Part shown: piece by piece, positions 1 to 8,026 of the stretch
How the letters are laid out: every line of letters begins with the position of its first letter
Position numbering within the stretch: the first letter of the stretch is position 1
Assembly: GCA_035476635.1 (NCBI GenBank)
Contig: DATILI010000232.1
Location: 1 to 16,116, forward strand
Source: DATILI01 sp035476635
GTDB lineage: Bacteria; Pseudomonadota; Gammaproteobacteria; Burkholderiales; Burkholderiaceae_C
DNA: 16,116 nt
Direction of reading: 5' to 3'
The notes under the pieces: model-generated
What the model was told of the DNA's origin: nothing
What the model saw: only the letters and a program-made list of their open reading frames with translations
The model's database searches: none
Position numbers and translations under genes: made by a program

Positions 1-24
1 AATGCACAACCTGAAAGGACTCCC

Positions 25-417
25 ATGAAGAAATACCTTTGCCTGGCCTACTACGACCCCCAGAAATTTGCCGCGATGCCGTCCGACGCGGTCCAGGCGC
101 TGGTCAGCCAGTGCCCGGCGCGTGATGCGCAGCTCAAGGCCACGGGGCAATTGCTGGTCAGCGCCTCGCTGGGTGAGGCGGACCAGGTCATGTCGCTGCG
201 CCCGCGTGGTGGCACGAGTCGGGCCACCGACGGGCCCTTCTCCGAATCCAAGGAGTTGGTGGGTGGCCTTTTCATCATCGAGGCCGCGGACCGCGACGAA
301 GCCCTGCGCATCGCCGCGCTGCATCCTGCGGCGGCGCTGGGCGAGCAGGCCGGCTGGGGCATCGAAATGCACCCCATCGAGATGTACCAGGACCACGCTG
401 CCGGTGCGGGTGGCTAA
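25..417 (+). CDS. YCII / DGPF-domain protein
   Basis: This 130-residue protein belongs to the YCII-related (DGPF) family of small ferredoxin-fold proteins, whose biochemical role is mostly unknown; many relatives sit beside ECF sigma factors. The start MKKYLCLAYY, the central motif TDGPFSESKE (DGPF at residues 69-72) and the following strand GGLFIIEA are family hallmarks. The start at 25 is supported by AAAGGA at 14-19, five bases upstream. The gene converges on the AraC-type regulator, with only ten bases between the two stop codons, and no obvious hairpin terminator separates them. Its promoter and any upstream partner lie outside the window. I see no signal peptide or membrane segment, so it is probably cytosolic. 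Family assignment is firm; function is not known. Confidence 0.85.
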   Translation: MKKYLCLAYYDPQKFAAMPSDAVQALVSQCPARDAQLKATGQLLVSASLGEADQVMSLRPRGGTSRATDGPFSESKELVGGLFIIEAADRDEALRIAALHPAAALGEQAGWGIEMHPIEMYQDHAAGAGG

Positions 418-427
418 GCCGAGGGGG

Positions 428-1501
428 TCAGGGCGTTTCCGCTTTCCGAAACTCGGTGGGCGACACGCCCGTCCACTGCCGAAACGCGCGTGTAAAGCTT
501 TTCTCGTTTCTGAACCCCGTCGCCGCGGCGATCTGCTTCACCGGCTTGCTGCTGCGGTAGAGCAGGTCTTTGGCGCGCTCTTGGCGCACCTCGTCTTTCA
601 ACTGCTGCAGGCTCGCGCCTTCTTCCTTAAGCTGCCGGTGCAGGGTGCGCGCCGAAACATGCAGCAGCTCGGCGATGCCGTCGGCGCTGTGGGCCTGCTC
701 GGGATGCGCCGCCAGCGCCTGGCGTACCTGCTGCACCAGCAGGCGGTCCCGCCGGTATTGCAGCACCGTGATCGGCAGGGCGCGCTGCAGCATGGTTTGC
801 AGCGCTTTTTCATCGCGGCGCAGCGGCAGCGCCAGGTAGCTTGCATCGAAGCGGATTTCCGCCCGGGGCGCGTCAAAATGCAGCGGGCCGGGAAACATGT
901 GGGCATAGGCGTCCGCGTGCGCCGCGGCGGCAAAGGGCAGGCGCGTGCTCTGCAGGGGGATGCGCGAGTCGATGTACCAGCAGGCCAGGCCGTGGATGTT
1001 GCGCAGTACGAAGGCCAGGCCGAGCTCGCGCACGTCGGCTTGGAGATTGCACGGCAGATCGGCCGGTTCGTTCACCACGATCGCTGCGGTGGCGCCGCTG
1101 GTGGCCAGCTCCAGGCGGATGGTGTTGGTCAGCAGTGCGTGATGGCGGCACCAGCGCTTGAGCGCGATGCCCAGGTCGGGGGCGGTGAGAGATGCGCGGG
1201 CCAGCATGCCGTAGCTGCCCCAGGGCAGCTTGCGGTTGAAGGCGCCCAGGCCTTCGTCGTCCAGCTCCTGCATGGCGGTGGCCGAGAGCATTTCCATCTG
1301 GCGCGCGGTCATGCGGCCATTGGGCTTGATCAACTGGGCTGGCGTGATCTGTGCCAGCTTCAAGACCTGGCCGGGTTCCTGGCCATAGCGCCGATACGCC
1401 GCCACAATCGCCCTGGCAAAGAGCATGGGGGTGACGGCGGCGGGCGGCGCAGTGAGGATCGGGGATTTGGGTCTTGGCACAACGCGAGTCTGCGCCAGCA
1501 T
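428..1501 (-). CDS. AraC-family transcriptional regulator
   Basis: This is a probable DNA-binding regulator of about 357 residues. The N-terminal two thirds resemble the arabinose-binding-like domain of OruR/ArgR-style AraC proteins (start region MLFARAIVAAYRRYG, then QITPAQL). The last ~108 residues (about 250-357) hold the two helix-turn-helix units: first around ADGIAELLHVSARTLHRQL, second around VKQIAAATGFRNEKSFTRAF, ending GVSPTEFRK. The reading frame stays open to 1606, but the extra N-terminus there is low-complexity. An ATG at 1501 has AGAAAGG about 14 bases upstream; an ATG at 1426 lies right at the conserved domain but has no ribosome site, so 1501 is a compromise. It is divergent from the acyl-CoA synthetase and the liu genes, which makes it the natural candidate regulator of that operon. 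Pseudomonas uses the MerR-type LiuR instead. The effector is unknown. Confidence 0.88.
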   Translation of the reverse strand: MLAQTRVVPRPKSPILTAPPAAVTPMLFARAIVAAYRRYGQEPGQVLKLAQITPAQLIKPNGRMTARQMEMLSATAMQELDDEGLGAFNRKLPWGSYGMLARASLTAPDLGIALKRWCRHHALLTNTIRLELATSGATAAIVVNEPADLPCNLQADVRELGLAFVLRNIHGLACWYIDSRIPLQSTRLPFAAAAHADAYAHMFPGPLHFDAPRAEIRFDASYLALPLRRDEKALQTMLQRALPITVLQYRRDRLLVQQVRQALAAHPEQAHSADGIAELLHVSARTLHRQLKEEGASLQQLKDEVRQERAKDLLYRSSKPVKQIAAATGFRNEKSFTRAFRQWTGVSPTEFRKAETP

Positions 1502-1611
1502 GGCACGATTTGCAACCTTTCTGGCTCCCGGACGGGGGCTGCGCTGACTATGCTGAAGGCACGCACTACCCGTGCGAGCCTGGCACGCGCCTGATGCAGG
1601 AGACATTCACC
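1502..1611. promoter_or_regulatory. Divergent promoter region, regulator / acyl-CoA synthetase operon
   Basis: This gap must carry the start signals for both the leftward regulator and the rightward catabolic operon. I cannot place convincing -35/-10 pairs. TATGCT at 1549-1554 resembles a -10 box but has no good -35 at 17 bases. The motif GGCAC recurs in one orientation (TGGCAC at 1475, 1501 and 1581; GGCACG at 1558), the first two 26 bases apart. A dyad CGCAC-N5-GTGCG lies at 1562-1576. These are candidate operators only. The ribosome site CAGGAG of the synthetase lies at 1597-1602. Confidence 0.5.
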
Positions 1612-3312
1612 ATGAACACAAGTTCTTCCTCGCCCGCCCCTTCATCCATTCCTGGGGCTGCCCAGGCACGCGGCGCCACCGCGCCTGCGTTGATCGAGCA
1701 GACCATCGGCGATTTCTTCGATGCCATGGTGGCGCGCCAACCGGACCACGAGGCCCTGGTCAGCGCGCACCAGCGCCTGCGCTACAGCTACCGCCAACTG
1801 CAGCAGGCTTCAAACCGCCTGGCCAGCGCCTTGCTGGGCCTGGGCCTGGAAACCGGCGACCGCGTCGGCATCTGGTCGCACAACAATGCCGAATGGGTGC
1901 TGATGCAATTGGCCACGGCCAGGATCGGGCTGATCCTGGTCAATATCAATCCGGCCTACCGCACGGCCGAGCTGGAATACGCGCTCAACAAGGTTGGCTG
2001 CAAGGCCCTGGTCAGCATGGCGCGTTTCAAGACCAGTGACTACTTGAGCATGCTGCGCGAACTGGGCCCGGCACGCCTGCCGCAGCTGCGCACCATCGCC
2101 TGGATCGACGAAGCAGGGCAGGGCGGCGAGGAGCCTGGGATGCAGCGCTTCTCCGCCTTGCTGGCCGGCGGCAATCCGGATGACCCGCGGCTTGAAGGCA
2201 TCGCAAAGACGCTGAAGGCCACCGACCCGATCAACATCCAGTTCACCAGTGGCACCACGGGTTTCCCCAAGGGCGCGACGCTGACGCATCGCAACATCCT
2301 GAACAACGGATTCTTCATCGGCGAATGCATGAAGCTCACGCCGGCCGACCGTCTTTGCGTTCCGGTGCCGCTGTACCACTGCTTCGGCATGGTGCTGGGC
2401 AACCTGGCATGCCTGACGCACGGCGCCACCGTCGTCTACCCGAACGACGGCTTCGATGCGCTGACTGTGCTGCAAACCGTGCAGGACGAAAAATGCACCG
2501 GCCTGCATGGCGTGCCCACGATGTTCATTGCCGAGCTCGACCATCCGCGCTTCAAGGAGTTCGACTTGTCGACCTTGCGCACCGGCATCATGGCCGGCTC
2601 GCCGTGTCCGACCGAAGTCATGAAGCGCGTGGTCGGCGAGATGAACCTGCGCGAAATCACCATCGCCTACGGCATGACCGAAACCAGCCCGGTGAGTTGC
2701 CAGAGTTCTACCGACACGCCGCTGGAAAAGCGCGTGTCCACCGTCGGCCAGGTGCAGCCGCATCTTGAAGTGAAGATCATCGACGCCGACAGCGGTGCGG
2801 TGCTGGCGCCCGGTGTTTCCGGCGAGCTCTGCACGCGCGGCTATTCGGTGATGCACGGCTACTGGGGCGATGAAGCCAGGACCCGCGAAGCCATCGACGC
2901 CGACGGCTGGATGCACACCGGCGACCTGGCCACCATGGATGAGCAGGGCTATGTGAACATCGTCGGCCGCATCAAGGACATGGTCATTCGCGGCGGCGAG
3001 AACATCTATCCGCGCGAGATCGAGGAGTTCCTCTACCGCCACCCCAAGGTGCAAGACGTGCAGGTGGTGGGCTTGCCCGACAAGAAGTACGGCGAAGAGC
3101 TCTGTGCCTGGATCATCGCCAAGCCCGGCCAGCTGCTTTCCGAAGACGAGGTGCGCGACTTCTGCAAGGGCCAGATTGCGCACTACAAGGTGCCACGCTA
3201 CATTCGATTTGTCACCGAGTTCCCGATGACGGTAACCGGCAAGATCCAGAAATTCAAGATTCGCGATGCAATGAAAAACCAGCTGGGGCTGGAAGAAGAA
3301 AGAACCGCATGA
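1612..3312 (+). CDS. AMP-forming acyl-CoA synthetase
   Basis: This 566-residue ANL-superfamily ligase converts a free carboxylic acid to its CoA thioester through an acyl-adenylate. Core motifs are complete: the P-loop FTSGTTGFPKG at 211-221, YGMTETSP at 353-360, TGDLA at 436-440, the hinge GRIKD at 452-456 and the C-terminal lysine motif GKIQKFK, with the expected catalytic lysine near residue 544. The start at 1612 is chosen because CAGGAG lies nine bases upstream; the same frame is open from 1474, but that extension is unlike the family. The stop overlaps the liuB start by four bases (ATGA). It occupies the place where liuA stands in Pseudomonas. Activation of isovalerate or another short or branched acid for the downstream liu enzymes is a reasonable inference, but substrate cannot be read from the motifs. 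A medium-chain fatty acyl substrate is the main alternative. Confidence 0.92.
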   Translation: MNTSSSSPAPSSIPGAAQARGATAPALIEQTIGDFFDAMVARQPDHEALVSAHQRLRYSYRQLQQASNRLASALLGLGLETGDRVGIWSHNNAEWVLMQLATARIGLILVNINPAYRTAELEYALNKVGCKALVSMARFKTSDYLSMLRELGPARLPQLRTIAWIDEAGQGGEEPGMQRFSALLAGGNPDDPRLEGIAKTLKATDPINIQFTSGTTGFPKGATLTHRNILNNGFFIGECMKLTPADRLCVPVPLYHCFGMVLGNLACLTHGATVVYPNDGFDALTVLQTVQDEKCTGLHGVPTMFIAELDHPRFKEFDLSTLRTGIMAGSPCPTEVMKRVVGEMNLREITIAYGMTETSPVSCQSSTDTPLEKRVSTVGQVQPHLEVKIIDADSGAVLAPGVSGELCTRGYSVMHGYWGDEARTREAIDADGWMHTGDLATMDEQGYVNIVGRIKDMVIRGGENIYPREIEEFLYRHPKVQDVQVVGLPDKKYGEELCAWIIAKPGQLLSEDEVRDFCKGQIAHYKVPRYIRFVTEFPMTVTGKIQKFKIRDAMKNQLGLEEERTA

Positions 3313-4916
3313 CCACCCTTGAGACGAAGCTCAACAGCCGTTCCGCTGAATTCCAGGCCAACGCCGGCGCCATGCGCGCGCTGGTGGAAGACCTCCAGGC
3401 CCAGGTTGCCAAGGCCGCGGCCGGCGGCGGCGAGACCGCGCGCAAGAAGCACGTCGCGCGTGGCAAGCTGCCTCCGCGCGAGCGCGTGCAGATGCTGCTG
3501 GACTCCGGCACACCCTTTCTTGAAATCGCGCCACTTGCCGCGCATGCCATGTACCACGGCGATGCGCCTTGCGCCGGCCTGATCGCCGGCATCGGCCGGG
3601 TCAGCGGCGTGGACTGCATGATTGTGTGCAACGACGCCACCGTCAAGGGCGGCACGTACTACCCGATGACGGTGAAGAAGCATCTGCGCGCGCAAGAGAT
3701 CGCGCAGCAAAACCGCCTGCACTGCATCTACCTGGTGGACTCGGGCGGTGCCAACCTGCCCAATCAGGACGAAGTATTCCCCGACCGCGACCATTTTGGA
3801 CGCATCTTCTTCAACCAGGCCAACATGAGCGCCCAGGGCATCTCGCAGATCGCCGTGGTCATGGGCAGCTGCACGGCCGGCGGCGCCTACATGCCGGCCA
3901 TGAGCGACGAAAGCATCATCGTCAAGAACCAGGGCACGATCTTTCTGGGCGGCCCGCCGCTGGTGAAGGCGGCCACCGGCGAGGTGGTGACAGCCGAAGA
4001 CCTGGGCGGCGGCGACGTGCACACGCGTCTGTCGGGCGTGGCCGACCACCTCGCGCAAAACGACATGCATGCGCTGGCGCTGGCGCGCGCCTCGGTGGCC
4101 AACCTGAACTCGCGCAAGGTGGTGGAGCAGGCGCTGCGCACGCCGCAGGCACCCAGGTTCCCGACGGACGAACTCTACGGCGTAATTCCGGTCGACACCC
4201 GCAAGCCCTTTGATGTGCGCGAGATCATCGCCCGCATCGTCGACGGCAGTGCGTTCGACGAGTTCAAGGCGCGCTTTGGCACTACCCTGGTTTGCGGCTT
4301 CGCGCATGTCGAGGGCATGCCGGTGGGCATCGTCGCCAACAACGGAATATTGTTTTCGGAGAGCGCGCAAAAGGGCGCGCACTTCATCGAACTGTGCTGC
4401 CAACGCAAGGTGCCGCTGGTGTTCCTGCAGAACATCACGGGCTTCATGGTGGGCCGCAAATACGAGAACGAAGGCATCGCGCGCCACGGCGCCAAGATGG
4501 TGACAGCCGTGGCCACGGCCCAGGTGCCGAAGTTCACCATCATCATCGGCGGCAGCTACGGCGCCGGCAACTATGGCATGTGCGGCCGGGCCTACTCGCC
4601 GCGCTTTCTCTGGATGTGGCCCAACGCGCGGATCTGTGTCATGGGCGGCGAGCAAGCCGCTGGCGTGCTGGCGACGGTCAAGCGCGATGGCATCGAGGGC
4701 AAGGGCGGCAGCTGGAGCGCAGAAGAAGAGGCTGCGTTCAAGAAGCCGGTGCTCGACCAGTTCGCGCACCAGTCGCATCCCTACTACGCGAGCGCGCGCA
4801 TCTGGGACGACGGCGTGATTGACCCGGCCGACACCCGCCGCGTGCTGGCGCTGGGGCTCTCGGCCAGTCTCAACGCGCCGATTCCGGACACGAAGTTCGG
4901 CGTGTTCCGCATGTAG
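3309..4916 (+). CDS. liuB: Methylcrotonoyl-CoA carboxylase, carboxyltransferase (beta) subunit
   Basis: This 535-residue carboxyltransferase transfers CO2 from biotin on LiuD to 3-methylcrotonyl-CoA, giving 3-methylglutaconyl-CoA in leucine/isovalerate breakdown. It has the normal family length and both crotonase-fold halves. The N-half carries GSCTAGGAYMPAMSDE at 186-201, followed by IFLGGPPLVKAATGE. The C-half carries GGSYGAGNYGM at 414-424, with SPRFLWMWPNARI and MGGEQAAGVL after it. The start codon overlaps the synthetase stop by ATGA, so the two are translationally coupled; the purine run GGAAGAAGAAAGA just upstream can serve as ribosome site. Its partner liuD lies 3.7 kb downstream in the same direction. 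Geranyl-CoA carboxylase (AtuC) is the close paralogue that must be excluded; the liuC and liuE neighbours favour methylcrotonyl-CoA. Confidence 0.95.
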   Translation: MTTLETKLNSRSAEFQANAGAMRALVEDLQAQVAKAAAGGGETARKKHVARGKLPPRERVQMLLDSGTPFLEIAPLAAHAMYHGDAPCAGLIAGIGRVSGVDCMIVCNDATVKGGTYYPMTVKKHLRAQEIAQQNRLHCIYLVDSGGANLPNQDEVFPDRDHFGRIFFNQANMSAQGISQIAVVMGSCTAGGAYMPAMSDESIIVKNQGTIFLGGPPLVKAATGEVVTAEDLGGGDVHTRLSGVADHLAQNDMHALALARASVANLNSRKVVEQALRTPQAPRFPTDELYGVIPVDTRKPFDVREIIARIVDGSAFDEFKARFGTTLVCGFAHVEGMPVGIVANNGILFSESAQKGAHFIELCCQRKVPLVFLQNITGFMVGRKYENEGIARHGAKMVTAVATAQVPKFTIIIGGSYGAGNYGMCGRAYSPRFLWMWPNARICVMGGEQAAGVLATVKRDGIEGKGGSWSAEEEAAFKKPVLDQFAHQSHPYYASARIWDDGVIDPADTRRVLALGLSASLNAPIPDTKFGVFRM

Positions 4917-4927
4917 CCAGGATTGAA

Positions 4928-6082
4928 ATGACACGGATTCCCATGCGCTTCAAGGAAATTGGTTTTTCAGCCACGCTGCTGATCGCTTGTGCAGCCGTGT
5001 TCGCCCAGGCGCCGGCTATGGATGCGGCGCTGAATGAAGCGGTCGAGCTCGTGTCGAAAAAGGGCCTGTTCACGATCGAACTGGAAACCACGATTTACAA
5101 ACCCGATGGCGAGGGGCCCTTTCCGGTGGCTGTAGTCAACCATGGCAAGGCGCCGGGAGACACTCGCTTCCAGGCGCGTTACCGGCCGGCGTCCGCGGCC
5201 CGCTATTTTTTGCAGCGCGGCTATGCGGTGGTGGTGCCGATGCGCCAGGGTTTCTCGAAATCCGGCGGCAGCTATATCGGCGGCGGATGCAATGTGGGGA
5301 GCAACGGACGCGTTCAAGCCGAGGATGTCAAGGCGGTGATGGAATACATTGCCACGCAACCCTGGGCGGACAAGGAGCGCGTCGTCGTGCTCGGGCAGTC
5401 GCACGGCGGATGGACCACGCTGGCCTTCGGCGCGCAGAACTACCCCGGTGTCAAAGGGCTTGTCAATTTTGCGGGCGGGTTGCGTCAAGAGCAGTGTCCG
5501 AATTGGCAGCAGGCACTCGCTGGCGCCGCTTCCGGCTATGCCAAGGAAACCCGGCTGCCATCGCTCTGGTTCTACGGCGACAACGACAGCTATTTCAACC
5601 CCGGCACTTTTCACGCCATGTACGAGCAGTACCAGGCCGCCGGCGGCAAAGCGCACCTGGTGGCCTTCGGCAATTTCGGCTCCGACGCGCACAGTATGTT
5701 TGGTGCACGCGCCGGCACCGCCATCTGGCAACCCGAGGTGACGAAATTCCTGGCCTCGATCGGGATGCCGCACGACCCGCTGCCTGCACTCGCCAGGTTT
5801 GGCGTGGCCTCTTCGATGCCGGTGCCACCGCGCACCGAATTCTCTGGTCTGGAAGACGAAGGCAAGCTGCCCCATCTGCGCGACACGGGGCGCGCGGGCT
5901 ACAAGACCTACTTGACCAAACTTATGCCGCGTGCCTTCGCCATTGCGCCGAACGGGGCTTGGGGCTGGGCCGATGGTGGCGATGACCCGCTCAAGCGTGC
6001 GTTGGACAATTGCAATCGCAGCGGCAAGGGGGAGTGCCGCTTGTACTCGGTCGATGACTATGTTGTATGGAAGGCAGAGTGA
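4928..6082 (+). CDS. Exported alpha/beta hydrolase (dienelactone-hydrolase-like) with C-terminal extension
   Basis: This 384-residue protein has a signal peptide (basic MTRIPMRFK, a hydrophobic core, likely cleavage after AQA near residue 28), so it should act in the periplasm or outside. The hydrolase fold shows a nucleophile elbow GQSHGG at 156-161 (Ser158), a candidate acid in FYGDND (Asp218 or Asp220) and a histidine in SDAHSMF (His255). After about residue 290 comes a separate segment, FAIAPNGAWGWADGG, ending with two cysteines (NCNRSGKGEC) and YSVDDYVVW. A similar ending recurs, from memory, in other secreted proteins of this group. CAGGA at 4918-4922 supports the start at 4928; an internal ATG at 4943 would still give a signal peptide. 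It sits between liuB and the dehydrogenase, eleven bases after liuB. Substrate is unknown; ester release of a branched acid outside the cell is speculation. Confidence 0.82.
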   Translation: MTRIPMRFKEIGFSATLLIACAAVFAQAPAMDAALNEAVELVSKKGLFTIELETTIYKPDGEGPFPVAVVNHGKAPGDTRFQARYRPASAARYFLQRGYAVVVPMRQGFSKSGGSYIGGGCNVGSNGRVQAEDVKAVMEYIATQPWADKERVVVLGQSHGGWTTLAFGAQNYPGVKGLVNFAGGLRQEQCPNWQQALAGAASGYAKETRLPSLWFYGDNDSYFNPGTFHAMYEQYQAAGGKAHLVAFGNFGSDAHSMFGARAGTAIWQPEVTKFLASIGMPHDPLPALARFGVASSMPVPPRTEFSGLEDEGKLPHLRDTGRAGYKTYLTKLMPRAFAIAPNGAWGWADGGDDPLKRALDNCNRSGKGECRLYSVDDYVVWKAE

Positions 6083-6084
6083 CG

Positions 6085-7227
6085 ATGGCCGCGCTGGACA
6101 ACATCTACGAAACCGCCGAGCACGAACTGCTGCGCGAGCAGGTTGCACGCTTTCTCGCGCGCGAGGTCGAGCCTCACGGCGCAGCGTGGGAAGAGCAGGG
6201 CTTTGTGCCGCGCGACGTATTGCGCCGCATGGGCGAGGCCGGCTTGCTGGGCCTGATGTACGAGGGCGGCTATGGCGGCGGCGAAGCCGATGCGCTGGCC
6301 AACCTCGTGTTTGCCGAGGCGCTGTCGCAGTCCACCTTCGCCGGCTTCATCATCACGGTGCTGGTGCACACCGACATGGCCGGGCCGCATCTGCACCATG
6401 CGGGCAGCCCCGCGCAGAAGGAAAAATATCTGAAGCGCGTGACCGCCGGCGAGCTGATCACGGCAGTCGGCATCACGGAGCCCGGCGCGGGCTCCGACGT
6501 GGCGGGCATCCGCACGACCGCGCGGCGCGAAGGAAATGACTGGGTGCTCAACGGCACCAAGATGTTCATCACCAACGGCGTGCATGCCGGCCTGTATTTC
6601 ATCGCCGCCAGGACCGGCTCCGCGCGCCATGCGGTGTCGATGTTCATCGTCGAAAAAGGCACGCCGGGTTTCAGCGTGGGACGCGCGTTGAAGAAGACGG
6701 GCTGGCTTTCTTCGGACACGGCCGAGCTGATTCTGGACAACGTGCGCATCCCCGAAGCCAACCTGCTGGGTGAAGAAGGCAAGGGCTTCTACGCCGTGAT
6801 GAAAAACTTCCAGACGGAGCGCATCGCGCTGGCGGCGATGGCGGTGGGGCACTGCACCCAGGCGATCCGATTGACCTTGGACTACGTGCGCCAGCGCCAG
6901 GCCTTCGGCGCCACCTTGTGGGATCAGCAGACGATTCGCCAGCGCCTGGCGATGGTCGATGCCAAGACGCGCGCGGCGCGGCAGTTCATGTACCACTGCG
7001 CGTGGCGGGTGACGCAGGGTCACGACGTGGTCCAGGAGGTGTCCATGCTCAAGGCGCTGACGGGAGAGCTCGTTAACGAGGTGGTACAGACCTGCCAGCA
7101 GTTTCACGGCGGCATGGGCTACATCCGCGAAACCGCCATCGAGCGCCTCTGGCGCGACGCGCGCGTGCTGGCCATCGGCGGTGGCGCCACCGAAGTGATG
7201 CTCGAAGAAGTGGCCAAGCGCTACTGA
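6085..7227 (+). CDS. Acyl-CoA dehydrogenase with IVD/LCAD-type active site
   Basis: This FAD flavoenzyme of 380 residues should form an alpha,beta double bond in an acyl-CoA and pass electrons to ETF. Motifs include ITEPGAGSD at 130-138, WVLNGTKMFITNG, RQAFGA and QQFHGGMGYIRE. The usual catalytic glutamate site (MCAD IYEGT) reads IGGGA, with glycine at 366. A glutamate at 245 (QTERIALA) aligns with the base used by isovaleryl- and long-chain acyl-CoA dehydrogenases. That placement fits a branched substrate such as isovaleryl- or citronellyl-CoA, but overall the sequence is not a standard LiuA. The start at 6085 has AAGG ten bases upstream. An ATG at 6067 in the same frame overlaps the hydrolase end and is less likely. 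It precedes liuC by 16 bases. Confidence 0.9.
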   Translation: MAALDNIYETAEHELLREQVARFLAREVEPHGAAWEEQGFVPRDVLRRMGEAGLLGLMYEGGYGGGEADALANLVFAEALSQSTFAGFIITVLVHTDMAGPHLHHAGSPAQKEKYLKRVTAGELITAVGITEPGAGSDVAGIRTTARREGNDWVLNGTKMFITNGVHAGLYFIAARTGSARHAVSMFIVEKGTPGFSVGRALKKTGWLSSDTAELILDNVRIPEANLLGEEGKGFYAVMKNFQTERIALAAMAVGHCTQAIRLTLDYVRQRQAFGATLWDQQTIRQRLAMVDAKTRAARQFMYHCAWRVTQGHDVVQEVSMLKALTGELVNEVVQTCQQFHGGMGYIRETAIERLWRDARVLAIGGGATEVMLEEVAKRY

Positions 7228-7243
7228 ATACTCCGGGGAACCC

Positions 7244-8020
7244 ATGAAGAATTTGCAATGTTCCGAGACTGGCCATGTGGCTACAGTCGTTTTGAATCGG
7301 CCCGAGGTGCGCAACGCCTTCAACGACGAAGTGATCGCCGAACTCACCCAGCTACTGCGCGCACTCGGCACGCGCGACGACGTGCGCTGCATCGTGCTGG
7401 CAGCCAATGGTTCGGCCTTTTGCGCCGGTGCGGACCTGAACTGGATGCGCCGCATGGCCGACTACACGCGCGCCGAAAACCTGGCCGACGCGGGTGCGCT
7501 GGCCGAGATGCTGCGCGTGCTCTATGCCTGCCCGAAGCCGACCATTGCGCGCGTTCAGGGCGATGCCTATGCGGGCGGTACCGGGCTGGTGGCGGCCTGC
7601 GATATCGCGGTGAGTGTGGACACAGCCCACTATTGCCTGAGCGAAGTCAAGCTGGGCCTGATCCCCGCCACCATCAGCCCGTACGTGATCCGCGCGATGG
7701 GTGCGCGTGCGGCCCACCGCTACTTCCTGACGGCCGAGCGCTTCAGTGCCAATGAGGCCTTGCGCATCGGCTTTGTGCATGAAGTAGTGGCGGCTGATGC
7801 GCTCGACGCGAAGGTGGCCGAGATCGCGGCAACTTTGGTGGCCGCCGGCCCCGAGGCCTTGAAGGCCTGCAAGAAGCTGGTGCAGGACGTCGCCGAGCGC
7901 GAGATCGATACGGCCTTGATCGCGCAGACGGTAGAAGGCATTGCCGACATCCGCGTGAGCACCGAAGGCCGCGAAGGCGTGCAGTCGTTCCTGCAAAAGC
8001 GCAAGCCCAATTGGCTGTAA
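7244..8020 (+). CDS. liuC: Methylglutaconyl-CoA hydratase (enoyl-CoA hydratase family)
   Basis: This 258-residue crotonase-family enzyme should hydrate 3-methylglutaconyl-CoA to HMG-CoA. The LiuC-like signature is GADLNWMRRMADY after FCA, then AYAGGTGLVAACD at 108-120 and CLSEVKLGLIPATISPYV from 131. The second catalytic glutamate of crotonases is kept (Glu134). The first is glycine (Gly114), which I believe is common in bacterial LiuC proteins but could not check. GGGGAA at 7235-7240 sits just before the ATG. It follows the dehydrogenase by 16 bases and is followed by the DUF4126 gene after six. Generic enoyl-CoA hydratase is the alternative; position between liuB and liuD supports the specific name. 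Confidence 0.92.
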   Translation: MKNLQCSETGHVATVVLNRPEVRNAFNDEVIAELTQLLRALGTRDDVRCIVLAANGSAFCAGADLNWMRRMADYTRAENLADAGALAEMLRVLYACPKPTIARVQGDAYAGGTGLVAACDIAVSVDTAHYCLSEVKLGLIPATISPYVIRAMGARAAHRYFLTAERFSANEALRIGFVHEVVAADALDAKVAEIAATLVAAGPEALKACKKLVQDVAEREIDTALIAQTVEGIADIRVSTEGREGVQSFLQKRKPNWL

Positions 8021-8026
8021 TACACC

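Noticed and set aside
1501..1514. TGGCAC-N4-TGCA resembling a sigma-54 (-24/-12) promoter
   Set aside because: The GG-to-GC distance is 10 bases; sigma-54 promoters need 12.
68..1594. A 508-codon plus-strand frame opposite the AraC-type regulator
   Set aside because: Same cause: it shadows a gene with clear domains, and its translation resembles no family.
1474..1611. Longer N-terminus (46 codons) for the acyl-CoA synthetase
   Set aside because: It has no ribosome site, overlaps the divergent promoter and does not resemble the family; the ATG at 1612 has a good CAGGAG.
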